The notes: generated by a model from the sequence alone, not told the origin. A stretch of DNA of 11,714 nt from an uncultured Clostridia bacterium (GCA_947631585.1 CANRLY010000048.1:1-11714), one strand, 5' to 3'; positions 1 through 6,929 are shown, counted from the first letter of the stretch. Numbers and translations: made by a program.

Positions 1-1197
1 CATTGTCCGCAGGAAACTGTCGCCAAGCTGTCTAAACTGTTTGACGCAGGTGCGATAGAGGAATGTTATCAGGAGATAGTGGAGCTTTATAACGATAAGG
101 TGCTTTTTTCTGAGGACGACTACGAAAAGTACGCAAAGTATTCAGTTGCCTCCCCTATAAAGGCAATGTGCCTGAATATCGCCCACGACTGCAATCTCAG
201 GTGCGAGTATTGCTTTGCTTCCACCGGGGATTTCGGCAAGGGCAGAAAGCTAATGCCCTTTGATACAGGCAAAAGGGCTATTGATTTTCTGGTGGAACAT
301 TCGGGGGACAGAAAAAATCTGGAGGTGGATTTTTTCGGCGGCGAACCGCTTATGAACTGGGAGACCGTGAAACAGGTGGTGGAATATGCCAGAGCCCACG
401 AGAAGGAATGGGGCAAGGAGTTCCGCTTTACCATCACTACCAACGGTCTGCTGCTCACCGATGACAAGATAGAGTATATCAACAAGGAAATGTCCAACGT
501 GGTGCTTTCCATAGACGGCAGAAAACAGGTCAACGACCGCATGAGAAAACGTGTGGACGGCAGCGGAAGCTATGACGTTATAACCGAACGCTTCAGGAAA
601 CTGGTGGACGGCAGGGGAGACAAAGAGTATTACGTCAGGGGAACTTACACCAAGTATGACCTGGATTTCTCCGAGGACGTAATGCACCTTTATGAGCTGG
701 GCTTTGATCAGATATCTGTTGAACCGGTCATTGCGCCGCCGGATAAGCCTTATGCCATCACTCAGGGCGACCTGCCTACTATTTTCAAAGAGTATGAGAT
801 ACTTGCGGACAAACTTCAGAAGCTTTACAAAGACGGCAAATTCGTAAACTTCTTCCACTTTATGATAGACCTTGACCAAGGTCCTTGCGCCATCAAAAGG
901 CTGAGGGGCTGCGGCTGCGGAAACGATTATGTCGCTGTGACTCCCGACGGGGATATCTACCCCTGTCACCAGTTTGTCGGGGTGGAAGAATACAAAATGG
1001 GCAACCTTTACGACAATACTTTCGATACCGGGATAAAGGAACACACGTTTATTCCAAGCCGGAATGTCGCAAATGCTGGGCAAAATTCTATTGCAGCGGC
1101 GGCTGTAACGCCAACAACTATATTTATGAAGGGGACGTCCGCAGCGCACATAAGCTCTCCTGCGAGATTCAGAAAAAGCGGCTGGAGTGCTCTATAA
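1..1197 (+). CDS. scfB: SCIFF peptide maturase (radical SAM/SPASM), 5'-partial and frameshifted
   Basis: Radical SAM enzyme that installs thioether (Cys-Thr type) cross-links in the short six-cysteine SCIFF peptide. The frame is open to base 1, so the true start lies outside the window; the GTG at 79 is probably internal. The SAM-cluster motif CX3CX2C (AHDCNLRCEYC) has its cysteine codons at 190, 202 and 211. Next come DFFGGEP, the conserved stretch NVVLSIDGRK, and FNFFHFMIDLDQGPC-like and GCGCGNDY segments with cysteines of the first auxiliary cluster, ending in DIYPCHQFVG. After GIKEH (to 1044) this frame turns into unrelated sequence and stops at 1195-1197. The natural C-terminus continues in another frame from about 1047, so the product as read lacks the last SPASM cysteines and is probably inactive unless the shift is a sequence error. 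The SCIFF peptide gene itself is normally just upstream and is not visible here. Family recognition is from memory of SCIFF maturases; the frameshift is seen directly. Confidence 0.9.
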   Translation, partial: HCPQETVAKLSKLFDAGAIEECYQEIVELYNDKVLFSEDDYEKYAKYSVASPIKAMCLNIAHDCNLRCEYCFASTGDFGKGRKLMPFDTGKRAIDFLVEHSGDRKNLEVDFFGGEPLMNWETVKQVVEYARAHEKEWGKEFRFTITTNGLLLTDDKIEYINKEMSNVVLSIDGRKQVNDRMRKRVDGSGSYDVITERFRKLVDGRGDKEYYVRGTYTKYDLDFSEDVMHLYELGFDQISVEPVIAPPDKPYAITQGDLPTIFKEYEILADKLQKLYKDGKFVNFFHFMIDLDQGPCAIKRLRGCGCGNDYVAVTPDGDIYPCHQFVGVEEYKMGNLYDNTFDTGIKEHTFIPSRNVANAGQNSIAAAAVTPTTIFMKGTSAAHISSPARFRKSGWSAL

Positions 1198-1238
1198 TGC
1201 TCCAGGCGGTAAGGCTTGCCGAAGCTGAAAACAAGTAA
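1047..1238 (+). pseudogene. scfB: Displaced C-terminal SPASM end of scfB (other reading frame)
   Basis: This stretch reads in the frame one base back from the main scfB frame. It begins VYSKPECRKCWAKFYCSGGC, the CX2CX5CX3C segment that ligates the second auxiliary Fe-S cluster in SPASM proteins, and continues through a CEIQKKRLEC segment to a TAA at 1236-1238. No start codon or ribosome binding site belongs to it, so it is the tail of the same gene and not a separate gene. Joining GIKEH directly to VYSKPEC leaves the linker a few residues shorter than I remember for the family. A deletion of 3n+1 bases inside the ACACAC run at 1041-1046 would fit better than a single lost base. An assembly or read error cannot be excluded. 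Confidence 0.85.
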
Positions 1239-1250
1239 TATTTTAGGATA

Positions 1251-1280
1251 AGCAGCCGTCAGAAATGTCGGCTGTTTTGA
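1251..1280 (+). terminator. Likely rho-independent terminator after scfB
   Basis: The arms AGCAGCCG (1251-1258) and CGGCTGTT (1269-1276) pair over 8 bp with one G-T wobble and a 10-nt loop, followed by a T-rich run interrupted by GA. It lies 12 bases after the displaced scfB stop and before ldhA, so it probably separates the two transcription units. The stem is short, so efficiency is uncertain. Confidence 0.55.
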
Positions 1281-1333
1281 TTTTGCATAATGTTGTGAGG
1301 TGTGCCAAAAATATTCATACAGGAGGAAATAAT

Positions 1334-2377
1334 ATGGATAATAAGATAAAAGCTGTAATGTTCGACTCAAAACCATACGATGTGGAGAGCTTCGCCGATA
1401 AGCTTAAAGCCGCCGGAATTTCCACAAAATTCATAGAAGCCAAACTCAACGAGGATACCGTGGAGCTGGCAAAAGACTGTGGTGCGGTGATAGTTTTCGT
1501 GAACGATGACCTGTCGGCGCCGGTGATAGATAAGCTCTGGAAAATGGGAGTGAAGCTTGTTGCGCTCAGATGCGCAGGCTTTAATAACGTTGATGTAAGA
1601 GCCGCTTTCGGGAAGCTCCATGTGGTGAGAGTTCCGGCGTATTCGCCCTATGCGGTCGCAGAACACGCCATGGCAATGCTGCTCACTTCCATAAGAAGGA
1701 TCCACAAGGCGTATAACCGCACCAAGGACTTTAATTTCAGCCTGTCGGGACTGACCGGAACAGACCTCCACGGCAAAACGGTGGGGGTCGTCGGTACGGG
1801 AAAGATAGGAAAGGTCTTTATTGACATATGCAGAGGCTTTGGAATGGAAGTGCTGGCATACGACCCGTTTCCGGACGAGAAAAGCGGGATAAATTATGTT
1901 TCGCTGGAAGAACTTTTCAAGAAAAGCGATATCATCTCGCTGCATTGCCCCCTGACAAAAGACACAAAGCATATCATCAACAGCGATTCGGTGGAAATGA
2001 TGAAAAAGGGAGTCGTGCTGGTAAATACCTCCAGGGGAGGGCTTATTGACAGCGACGCTCTGCTGGAGGGGATAAAGTCCCGGAAAATAGGCGCAGCCTG
2101 CCTCGATGTGTACGAGGAGGAGTCTGATATTTTCTTTGAGGATCGTTCCGGGCATATTATGAACGACGACCTGCTTGCACGGCTGGTCACAATGCCAAAC
2201 GTGCTGATAACCTCCCACCAGGCGTTCCTGACAAAAGAGGCTCTTGAAAATATCGCCGAGACCACTGTTGAAAATATTAGTAAATTTTTTAACCAAAACG
2301 AGACCTGCAACGAGATCTGCTACCAGTGCGGAAAAGCCGAAAAATGCAGGAAAATGCGAAGTCAGAAATGCTTCTGA
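1334..2377 (+). CDS. ldhA: D-lactate dehydrogenase, NAD-dependent, with Cys-rich tail
   Basis: Reduces pyruvate to D-lactate with NADH in the cytoplasm, regenerating NAD+ in fermentation. The 347-residue protein is collinear with E. coli LdhA (329 residues): IVFVNDD, LRCAGFNNVD, VVRVPAY, VAEHA, the Rossmann motif GTGKIG (154-159), SLHCPLT, NTSRGGLIDS and SHQAFLTKEAL. The catalytic triad expected for the family is present as Arg234, Glu263 and His295. The ATG at 1334 is chosen because AGGAGG (1321-1326) sits 7 bases upstream; an earlier in-frame ATG at 1265 lies inside the terminator hairpin and has no such site. Beyond the point where E. coli LdhA ends there is an extra tail with five cysteines (325, 329, 332, 338, 346; CX3CX2CX5CX7C), which is not part of the catalytic fold. 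I see no clear promoter or Rex operator in 1281-1333, and no clear terminator before 2439. Confidence 0.93.
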   Translation: MDNKIKAVMFDSKPYDVESFADKLKAAGISTKFIEAKLNEDTVELAKDCGAVIVFVNDDLSAPVIDKLWKMGVKLVALRCAGFNNVDVRAAFGKLHVVRVPAYSPYAVAEHAMAMLLTSIRRIHKAYNRTKDFNFSLSGLTGTDLHGKTVGVVGTGKIGKVFIDICRGFGMEVLAYDPFPDEKSGINYVSLEELFKKSDIISLHCPLTKDTKHIINSDSVEMMKKGVVLVNTSRGGLIDSDALLEGIKSRKIGAACLDVYEEESDIFFEDRSGHIMNDDLLARLVTMPNVLITSHQAFLTKEALENIAETTVENISKFFNQNETCNEICYQCGKAEKCRKMRSQKCF

Positions 2378-2404
2378 ACTGCTTCTTCCGACCTGCTTGG
2401 CAGA

Positions 2405-2433
2405 ATGTTATGATAAAGTTAATTTTGTAACAT
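2405..2433 (+). promoter_or_regulatory. Inverted repeat upstream of the RND promoter (possible operator)
   Basis: ATGTTA (2405-2410) and TAACAT (2428-2433) are exact inverted copies 17 bases apart, with a second smaller pair GTTA/TAAC (2418-2421, 2428-2431) inside. They end 5 bases before the -35 box at 2439. The position would suit a regulator site, but short AT-rich inverted repeats are common by chance and no regulator gene is adjacent. Confidence 0.25.
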
Positions 2434-2438
2434 GAATC

Positions 2439-2468
2439 TTGACAAAAACAGGATAGTGAGAGTATAAT
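2439..2468 (+). promoter_or_regulatory. Consensus sigma-A-type promoter for the RND unit
   Basis: A perfect -35 TTGACA (2439-2444) and a perfect -10 TATAAT (2463-2468) are separated by 18 bases. Transcription would start near 2475, giving a leader of about 34 bases. The RND ribosome binding site AGGAG (2497-2501) is 7 bases before its ATG at 2509. Both boxes match consensus exactly, so the unit may be strongly expressed unless repressed. Confidence 0.85.
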
Positions 2469-2508
2469 TTATGTGTATATAGAATAATTCAGACAGAGGA
2501 GTATTGCT

Positions 2509-5500
2509 ATGCTATCAAGATTCAGCGTAAAGAAACCGTATACCGTTTTCGTGGCGATAATCATTGTCATCATACTCGGCGTGGTCTCCTTTACAAAAAT
2601 GCAGGTCGATCTGATACCCAGCTTTAATCTGCCTTATGCGGTAGTAGTGACGACCTATCCCGGTGCGTCTCCCGAACAGGTGGAGACGGTAGTTACCGAC
2701 ACTCTGGAAACTACCTTTGCATCTTTGAGCAACCTGAAAAACATTTCGTCTGTTTCGGCGGAAAATATGTCGCTGCTGATAATGGAATTTAACAGCGATA
2801 CCAATATGGATTCCGCCCTGATAGAGATGAGGGAGAGCCTTGACATGGTGAGCGCATATTTCCCAGATGAGATATCCTCACCTATGATAATGAAACTCAA
2901 CCCCAACATGATGCCGGTAATGGTCACCGCCGCTTCCACCGAAAATATGGAAGACGCAGAGTCTGCCGACTTTATCGAGGAGAAAATAATCCCTGAGATA
3001 AAAAGCGTCAGCGGAGTGGCTTCCGTCTCCGCTACCGGACTTATCGAAAACTACGTTGACGTTTCAATTAGTCAGGAAAAGCTGGATTCTCTTACAAAGA
3101 AGATAGCGGCGCAGTATATGGCTCAGGCGCAGGCTTCAGGCAACGGCGGCGGACTTGCCGATATCATCGGCGCAAACGGAGATACCGTAATGCCCGATAT
3201 GGATATGTCCTCTTTTGAACTTACTCCTGAACTTATAGGCGGTATCCTCAGCGGACAAAGCTTTTCAATGCCTGCCGGAACTGCCCAGTCGGCTGACGGG
3301 CTGAACTATATGGTCCGTGTGGGTGATAAGATAAATTCCATAGACGAACTGAAACAGCTGGTGGTGTTCAGTATCGAGGGAGTCGCCACCGTTACCCTTG
3401 ACGACGTGTGCGATATCAGAACTTACGACAACTCCGATATGATCTATTCCAAGATAAACGGAAACCACGGCATAATGCTCACTATCCAGAAACAGCCGGA
3501 CTATTCCACTACCGAGGTCACCAATGCGGTCACTGAAAAGATGAATGAACTTTCCGAGCAGGAAAACGTGACCTTTACCGACCTGATGAACCAGGGCGAC
3601 TATGTGAACATGATGATACAGTCGATCCTGAAAAACCTTATATCCGGCGGCGTGCTGGCAATTATCATATTGGCGATATTCCTTAATAAAATAAAGCCTA
3701 CGGCTATTGTGGGAGCTTCAATAGTAATAAGCGTTATAACCGCTTTCGTGCTTATGTACTTCACGGGAGTTACCCTGAACATGATCTCTATGGGCGGTCT
3801 TGCGCTGGGCGTTGGAATGTTGGTTGATAACTCCATAGTCGTTATCGAAAATATCTTCCGGCACAGAAGCGAAGGAAAGTCCATCAAGGAAGCCGCCATC
3901 GAGGGCGCAAAGGAAGTTTCCGGCGCTATCGTGGCTTCAACACTGACAACTATAGTTGTATTCGTGCCTATCGTGTTCACCGACGGCATCACAAGACAGC
4001 TGTTCGTGGATATGGCGCTGACCATAGGATATTCTCTTGTCGCCTCGCTGGTAGTTGCGCTGACGCTGGTGCCTGCCGCATCTTCGGCTATGAAAGGCAA
4101 GAGCTTTATCGGAGAGAACAAGTGGTTCTCTAAGTTTGCCGACTGGTATACAAGAATGTTGGGAAGATCCCTTAAACATAAGTGGGTCTGCATAGTTGCG
4201 GCAGTGGTGCTGCTTGCGGTGAGCATTACCGGCGCGCTTTTGTCGGGAACGGAATTTTTCCCGCAGCAGAATACAGGACAGATCTCTGTAAATGTTGAAC
4301 TGCCGGAGGGAATGACCCAGGAGGAAGTGTTCAGCTCCCTGGACAGCCTGTATGAAACGCTGAATAAGTTTGACGAAATAGAAACCATAGGTATTCTCAG
4401 AAACGATACGTCTGATGCGGAGTCAGCCCTTATGAGCATGATGTCCTCCGAGACCAGCGTGTATGTGCTGCTGAAAGAGGAGTATATTGAAAATACTCAG
4501 GAAATAACAGACAGGATCTCCGAAGAACTGAAAAAGCTGCCTTTTGAGGCTGATATCTCAAATTCGGGAATGGATATGTCGGCTCTGACGGGAGCGGCGG
4601 TGTCGGTAAATATCTTCTCTGACGACCTGGATACGCTTATGGATACGGCAAAGGAACTGGGCGAAGAGATAAGCGCTCTGGAGGGTACTGACGAAATAGA
4701 TAACGGTCTGGAAGAGACTTCCAGCGAGTATAGGATAATAGTTGATAAGCAAAAGGCGATCTCCAAGGGATTGACGGTGGCACAGGTCTATATGGCGGTT
4801 CAGCCTGCTCTGGCAGGGGAAACTTCCTATATCACCATTAACGACGGCGGCACAGACTACAGCGTGTTCGTAAAAGACCCACGCTCAGAAAAGCTGACTG
4901 TTGAAAAGCTGGGAGACCTGGAAGTGACTTCAACTGACGGAACTGCCTATAAGCTCTCAGAGCTGGCGGAAATTACCGAGGCAGAAGGCTTTGCTTCCAT
5001 AATCAGGAGCAATCAGGAAAGGACCCTTACGGTAAGCGGTACGCTCAAGTCAGGATATGACGTTAAGCAGGTCAATAAGGAGATACAGAAGATAATTGAT
5101 AATTATGACTTCCCCAAGGGTACAAGAGCTGTTATCGGCGGAGAGTATGAGCAGATAAACGACGCATTTGAGGATATGTTCCTTATGCTCACGCTGGCTA
5201 TAATATTCATTTACCTGGTAATGGTGGCGCAGTTCCAGTCGCTGAAATCGCCGTTTATCATAATGTTTACTATACCTCTTGCCTTTACCGGAGGATTCCT
5301 TGCGCTGCTGCTCACAGGAAATAAGGTAAGCGTTATTTCCCTTATCGGAATGGTAGTGCTTGTGGGAATAGTTGTAAACAACGGTATCGTGTTCGTGGAT
5401 TATGCCAACCAGCAGAGAGAAAAGGGAATGTCAGTCAACGAAGCTCTTCTCCTTACCGGAAGAAACAGGATACGTCCGATACTGATGACCGCTCTTACAA

Positions 5501-5730
5501 CTATCATTGCGCTTATGATGATGGTGTTTGACACGTCCAGCGGCGGCGAAATGCTCAGACCGCTTGCGATCACCACCGTGGGAGGACTCACCTATGCAAC
5601 AGTGCTGACGCTGTTCTTAGTTCCTGCCATGTATGGAATTTTCAACAAAGATAAAAAGAAAAAAGCAGATACTGACGAAAATGCAGAAGCTGCCAAGGAA
5701 ACAGAAGAAACAGGCGCAGAAGAAAATTAA
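2509..5730 (+). CDS. RND-family efflux transporter (AcrB/SwrC-like permease)
   Basis: Proton-driven membrane exporter of the resistance-nodulation-division superfamily; at 1073 residues it has full family length. It shows the two-fold RND plan: TM1 (about 11-29), a large extracytoplasmic loop, TM2-TM6 (about 375-525), TM7 (about 559-579), a second large loop and TM8-TM12 (about 890-1045), then a charged tail rich in Lys and Glu. The signature DLIPSFNLPYAVVVTTYPGA follows TM1. The TM4 motif reads LVDNSIVVIENI, so the first proton-relay acid is Asp440 but the second position is Asn441. The TM10 site corresponding to AcrB Lys940 reads Asn957 (VVNNGIVFVDYA). The first loop holds a glycine- and methionine-rich stretch around 205-265. 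The gene starts at an ATG with a good AGGAG site. No adaptor or channel gene is adjacent, as with the single-component SwrC type of Bacillus. Likely substrates (lipopeptides, drugs, biocides) are inference and cannot be assigned from sequence. Confidence 0.92.
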   Translation: MLSRFSVKKPYTVFVAIIIVIILGVVSFTKMQVDLIPSFNLPYAVVVTTYPGASPEQVETVVTDTLETTFASLSNLKNISSVSAENMSLLIMEFNSDTNMDSALIEMRESLDMVSAYFPDEISSPMIMKLNPNMMPVMVTAASTENMEDAESADFIEEKIIPEIKSVSGVASVSATGLIENYVDVSISQEKLDSLTKKIAAQYMAQAQASGNGGGLADIIGANGDTVMPDMDMSSFELTPELIGGILSGQSFSMPAGTAQSADGLNYMVRVGDKINSIDELKQLVVFSIEGVATVTLDDVCDIRTYDNSDMIYSKINGNHGIMLTIQKQPDYSTTEVTNAVTEKMNELSEQENVTFTDLMNQGDYVNMMIQSILKNLISGGVLAIIILAIFLNKIKPTAIVGASIVISVITAFVLMYFTGVTLNMISMGGLALGVGMLVDNSIVVIENIFRHRSEGKSIKEAAIEGAKEVSGAIVASTLTTIVVFVPIVFTDGITRQLFVDMALTIGYSLVASLVVALTLVPAASSAMKGKSFIGENKWFSKFADWYTRMLGRSLKHKWVCIVAAVVLLAVSITGALLSGTEFFPQQNTGQISVNVELPEGMTQEEVFSSLDSLYETLNKFDEIETIGILRNDTSDAESALMSMMSSETSVYVLLKEEYIENTQEITDRISEELKKLPFEADISNSGMDMSALTGAAVSVNIFSDDLDTLMDTAKELGEEISALEGTDEIDNGLEETSSEYRIIVDKQKAISKGLTVAQVYMAVQPALAGETSYITINDGGTDYSVFVKDPRSEKLTVEKLGDLEVTSTDGTAYKLSELAEITEAEGFASIIRSNQERTLTVSGTLKSGYDVKQVNKEIQKIIDNYDFPKGTRAVIGGEYEQINDAFEDMFLMLTLAIIFIYLVMVAQFQSLKSPFIIMFTIPLAFTGGFLALLLTGNKVSVISLIGMVVLVGIVVNNGIVFVDYANQQREKGMSVNEALLLTGRNRIRPILMTALTTIIALMMMVFDTSSGGEMLRPLAITTVGGLTYATVLTLFLVPAMYGIFNKDKKKKADTDENAEAAKETEETGAEEN

Positions 5731-5733
5731 GGC

Positions 5734-5755
5734 TGCGGACAGGGGACAGTCCGCA
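5734..5755 (+). other. Intercistronic hairpin between RND and VTT genes
   Basis: TGCGGAC (5734-5740) and GTCCGCA (5749-5755) form a perfect 7-bp stem with an 8-nt loop, 3 bases after the RND stop. An A run follows instead of a T run, so it is not a standard terminator. It may instead protect the upstream mRNA end or set the ratio of the two products (inference). Confidence 0.5.
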
Positions 5756-5767
5756 TAAAAACGGGAA

Positions 5768-6451
5768 GTGCTGTTTTTGAAGGAAAAAACCAAAGCGGAA
5801 CGGGTCACGGCTGCAATGAGATATATCCCGCTGGCAATAACTGTAATTGTGATAATCGTTGCTGTGATATTTTTCAGGAAATGGCAGTTTGAGGATATAG
5901 TTGATTTTACGCCTGAGAACCTGTTCCTTTCAGCGCTGGTCATAATTGCGATGTTTGCGGTGAAATCCCTGTCCGTGGTAATACCGCTGACGATAATGTT
6001 TGTGGCGTCAGGGGTGATATTCAGCCTGCCGGGAGCGATAATTGTTTGCCTGGTGGGAGTTGCCGTGTGCTTTTCCATACCTTATGCAGTAGGCAGGATA
6101 TCAGGCTCTGAGCTGGTGGATATGCTTGCAGGCAAAAATCCGCTGGTAAAAAAAGTAGTGGACATGGGCGTTTCAAACGACCTGTTCGCCGCATATGTAA
6201 CAAGAGCGGTGGTGTTTGTGCCGGGAGATGTGGTAAGCATACTGCTTGGCGCAATGAAACTGCGGTATGTTCCGTATGTGATAGGTTCGCTGCTGGGAGT
6301 TCTGCCGGAGCTGGTCTTTCAGATAGCGATAGGTCACTACATCGGAATGGGGGTCTCCTCAGAGATGATAGCTGCGCTGGTGATATTGATAGTGTTGTCT
6401 TTTGCTGTAAGCTTTGTAATAAACAAGCTTGTTAAGCGGAAGATCAAGTAA
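5768..6451 (+). CDS. TVP38/TMEM64-family (VTT domain) membrane protein
   Basis: Polytopic inner-membrane protein of the VTT (DedA-related) superfamily; relatives are linked to lipid scrambling or transport and membrane homeostasis, but the exact substrate is unknown. The 227 residues include a basic N-terminus, a first membrane segment (about 19-36), hydrophobic segments at about 52-106, a re-entrant-like FVASGVIFSLPGA region (78-90), and the family-type motif with Arg146, Pro152, Asp154 and Gly161 (RAVVFVPGDVVSILLG), then membrane segments at about 166-190 and 199-218 and a basic tail. The start is uncertain. GTG 5768 is the first possible codon after an in-frame TAA at 5756, but GGGAAG (5763-5768) is better spaced for the TTG at 5777. 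It sits 37 bases after the RND stop, so the two are probably cotranscribed. Confidence 0.85.
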   Translation: MLFLKEKTKAERVTAAMRYIPLAITVIVIIVAVIFFRKWQFEDIVDFTPENLFLSALVIIAMFAVKSLSVVIPLTIMFVASGVIFSLPGAIIVCLVGVAVCFSIPYAVGRISGSELVDMLAGKNPLVKKVVDMGVSNDLFAAYVTRAVVFVPGDVVSILLGAMKLRYVPYVIGSLLGVLPELVFQIAIGHYIGMGVSSEMIAALVILIVLSFAVSFVINKLVKRKIK

Positions 6452-6465
6452 AGAGGCGGTCTTGC

Positions 6466-6681
6466 ATGGGAATTTTCAAAAAGCGGCTTGCTCTCCCGGT
6501 GCCGGAGGAGTGCAGAGGTCTGGAGGTAAGGACGGAGTCCAGCATCTGCACCGGTGAAAGGGTCATTGGTTTTTACGACCCGTCCCGAAAGAAACTTCTT
6601 TATTCTCAGCTTGCCCAGACCGACAAGCAGATAACTGAATTTTATGAAAAGTACGGCTTAGTCCCTCCGAACAAGGGCTGA
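6466..6681 (+). CDS. Small hypothetical protein (71 aa)
   Basis: I do not recognise this protein. It is soluble by appearance, with a basic start (MGIFKKR), two cysteines (16 and 28), a central segment RVIGFYDPSRKKLLYSQLAQ and a helical end with the aromatic EFYEKYGL. AGAGG (6452-6456) lies 9 bases before the ATG, and the gene starts 14 bases after the VTT stop, so it probably belongs to the RND-VTT transcription unit. Codon use resembles the neighbours. Its TGA stop (6679-6681) falls on the outer edge of the cloverleaf element, so its last bases take part in the outer stem. It could be a small conserved clostridial protein; no function is assigned. Confidence 0.65.
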   Translation: MGIFKKRLALPVPEECRGLEVRTESSICTGERVIGFYDPSRKKLLYSQLAQTDKQITEFYEKYGLVPPNKG

Positions 6682-6801
6682 GCCCCCTCGTGACCCGACC
6701 GTCGCCTCCAATAGAGGCGGCGGTCGGGTCGTCTGCCGTGGGAAAATTTCATTTTCCCACGGCAGACCAGGCGGAGCTTCGCTCCGCCGCGAGTGGGCTC
6801 G
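6679..6801. repeat. Cloverleaf-like palindromic element: outer stem plus three hairpins
   Basis: Nearly every base can pair. The outer stem is 6680-6690 with 6790-6800 (10 of 11 pairs, plus a T-G wobble at 6679/6801). Inside are three adjoining hairpins. Hairpin 1 pairs 6692-6708 with 6714-6730 (17 bp with one T-G pair, loop CAATA). Hairpin 2 pairs 6731-6747 with 6751-6767 (17 perfect pairs, loop TTC). Hairpin 3 pairs 6770-6777 with 6781-6788 (8 perfect pairs, loop TTC). Linkers are only 0-2 bases. No T run follows directly, so it is not simply a terminator, although it would end or protect the upstream transcript well. The form suggests a dispersed intergenic repeat (REP or MITE-like) or a structured RNA. 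Only one copy is in the window, so repeat status is inference. Confidence 0.7.
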
Positions 6802-6845
6802 TTTGCTTGCCGCTAAAATTTGCAAAAAAATTTTTCCGTAGGTAC

Positions 6846-6874
6846 TTGACAACCGCTTTTGCATAGTATATAAT
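6846..6874 (+). promoter_or_regulatory. Consensus promoter of the metal-resistance operon
   Basis: A perfect -35 TTGACA (6846-6851) and a perfect -10 TATAAT (6869-6874) with 17-base spacing. Transcription would begin near 6881, at the edge of the inverted-repeat operator, so a bound repressor would block initiation. Confidence 0.9.
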
Positions 6875-6882
6875 ATTAACTG

Positions 6883-6908
6883 TACATATGAACAGTTATT
6901 CATATATT
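6883..6908 (+). promoter_or_regulatory. ArsR/SmtB-type 12-2-12 operator
   Basis: TACATATGAACA (6883-6894), GT, and TATTCATATATT (6897-6908) form an imperfect 12-2-12 inverted repeat, 9 of 12 positions symmetric. The core ATGAACA-N2-TATTCAT matches the pattern known for SmtB/CadC-family operators. It starts at about +3 relative to the predicted transcription start, and is the expected binding site of the repressor encoded immediately downstream. It also contains an ATG at 6888 in the cadC frame that is unlikely to be used. Confidence 0.75.
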
Positions 6909-6929
6909 AAATTGAATGGAGGAAAAACC

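Noticed and set aside
885..1046. The ATG at 885 as start of an independent gene covering the scfB C-terminus
   Set aside because: Up to about 1046 this frame is nonsense relative to the conserved scfB frame. Only the part from 1047 is real coding, as the tail of scfB.
120..1149. Long open frames on the - strand opposite scfB
   Set aside because: They overlap a recognisable conserved gene, have no family-like sequence and no matching start signals, so they are mirror frames.
1281..1320. Possible Rex (NADH-sensor) site before ldhA at the TTGTGA of 1293-1298
   Set aside because: Only one half-site is present. The required inverted second half is absent, so no operator is claimed.
3600..4439. 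279-codon - strand frame inside the RND gene
   Set aside because: It is opposite intact RND transmembrane and loop coding sequence. The composition is rich in Ser, Thr and Ile as expected of an antisense frame, and no ribosome binding site was found.
5734..5755. RND-VTT intercistronic hairpin as a terminator
   Set aside because: It is followed by an A run, not a T run, so it does not fit an intrinsic terminator on this strand.
6679..6801. CRISPR or tRNA reading of the cloverleaf element
   Set aside because: It has no repeat-spacer periodicity. The stems are far longer than tRNA arms, and there is no TTCGA-type T-loop or CCA-end layout.
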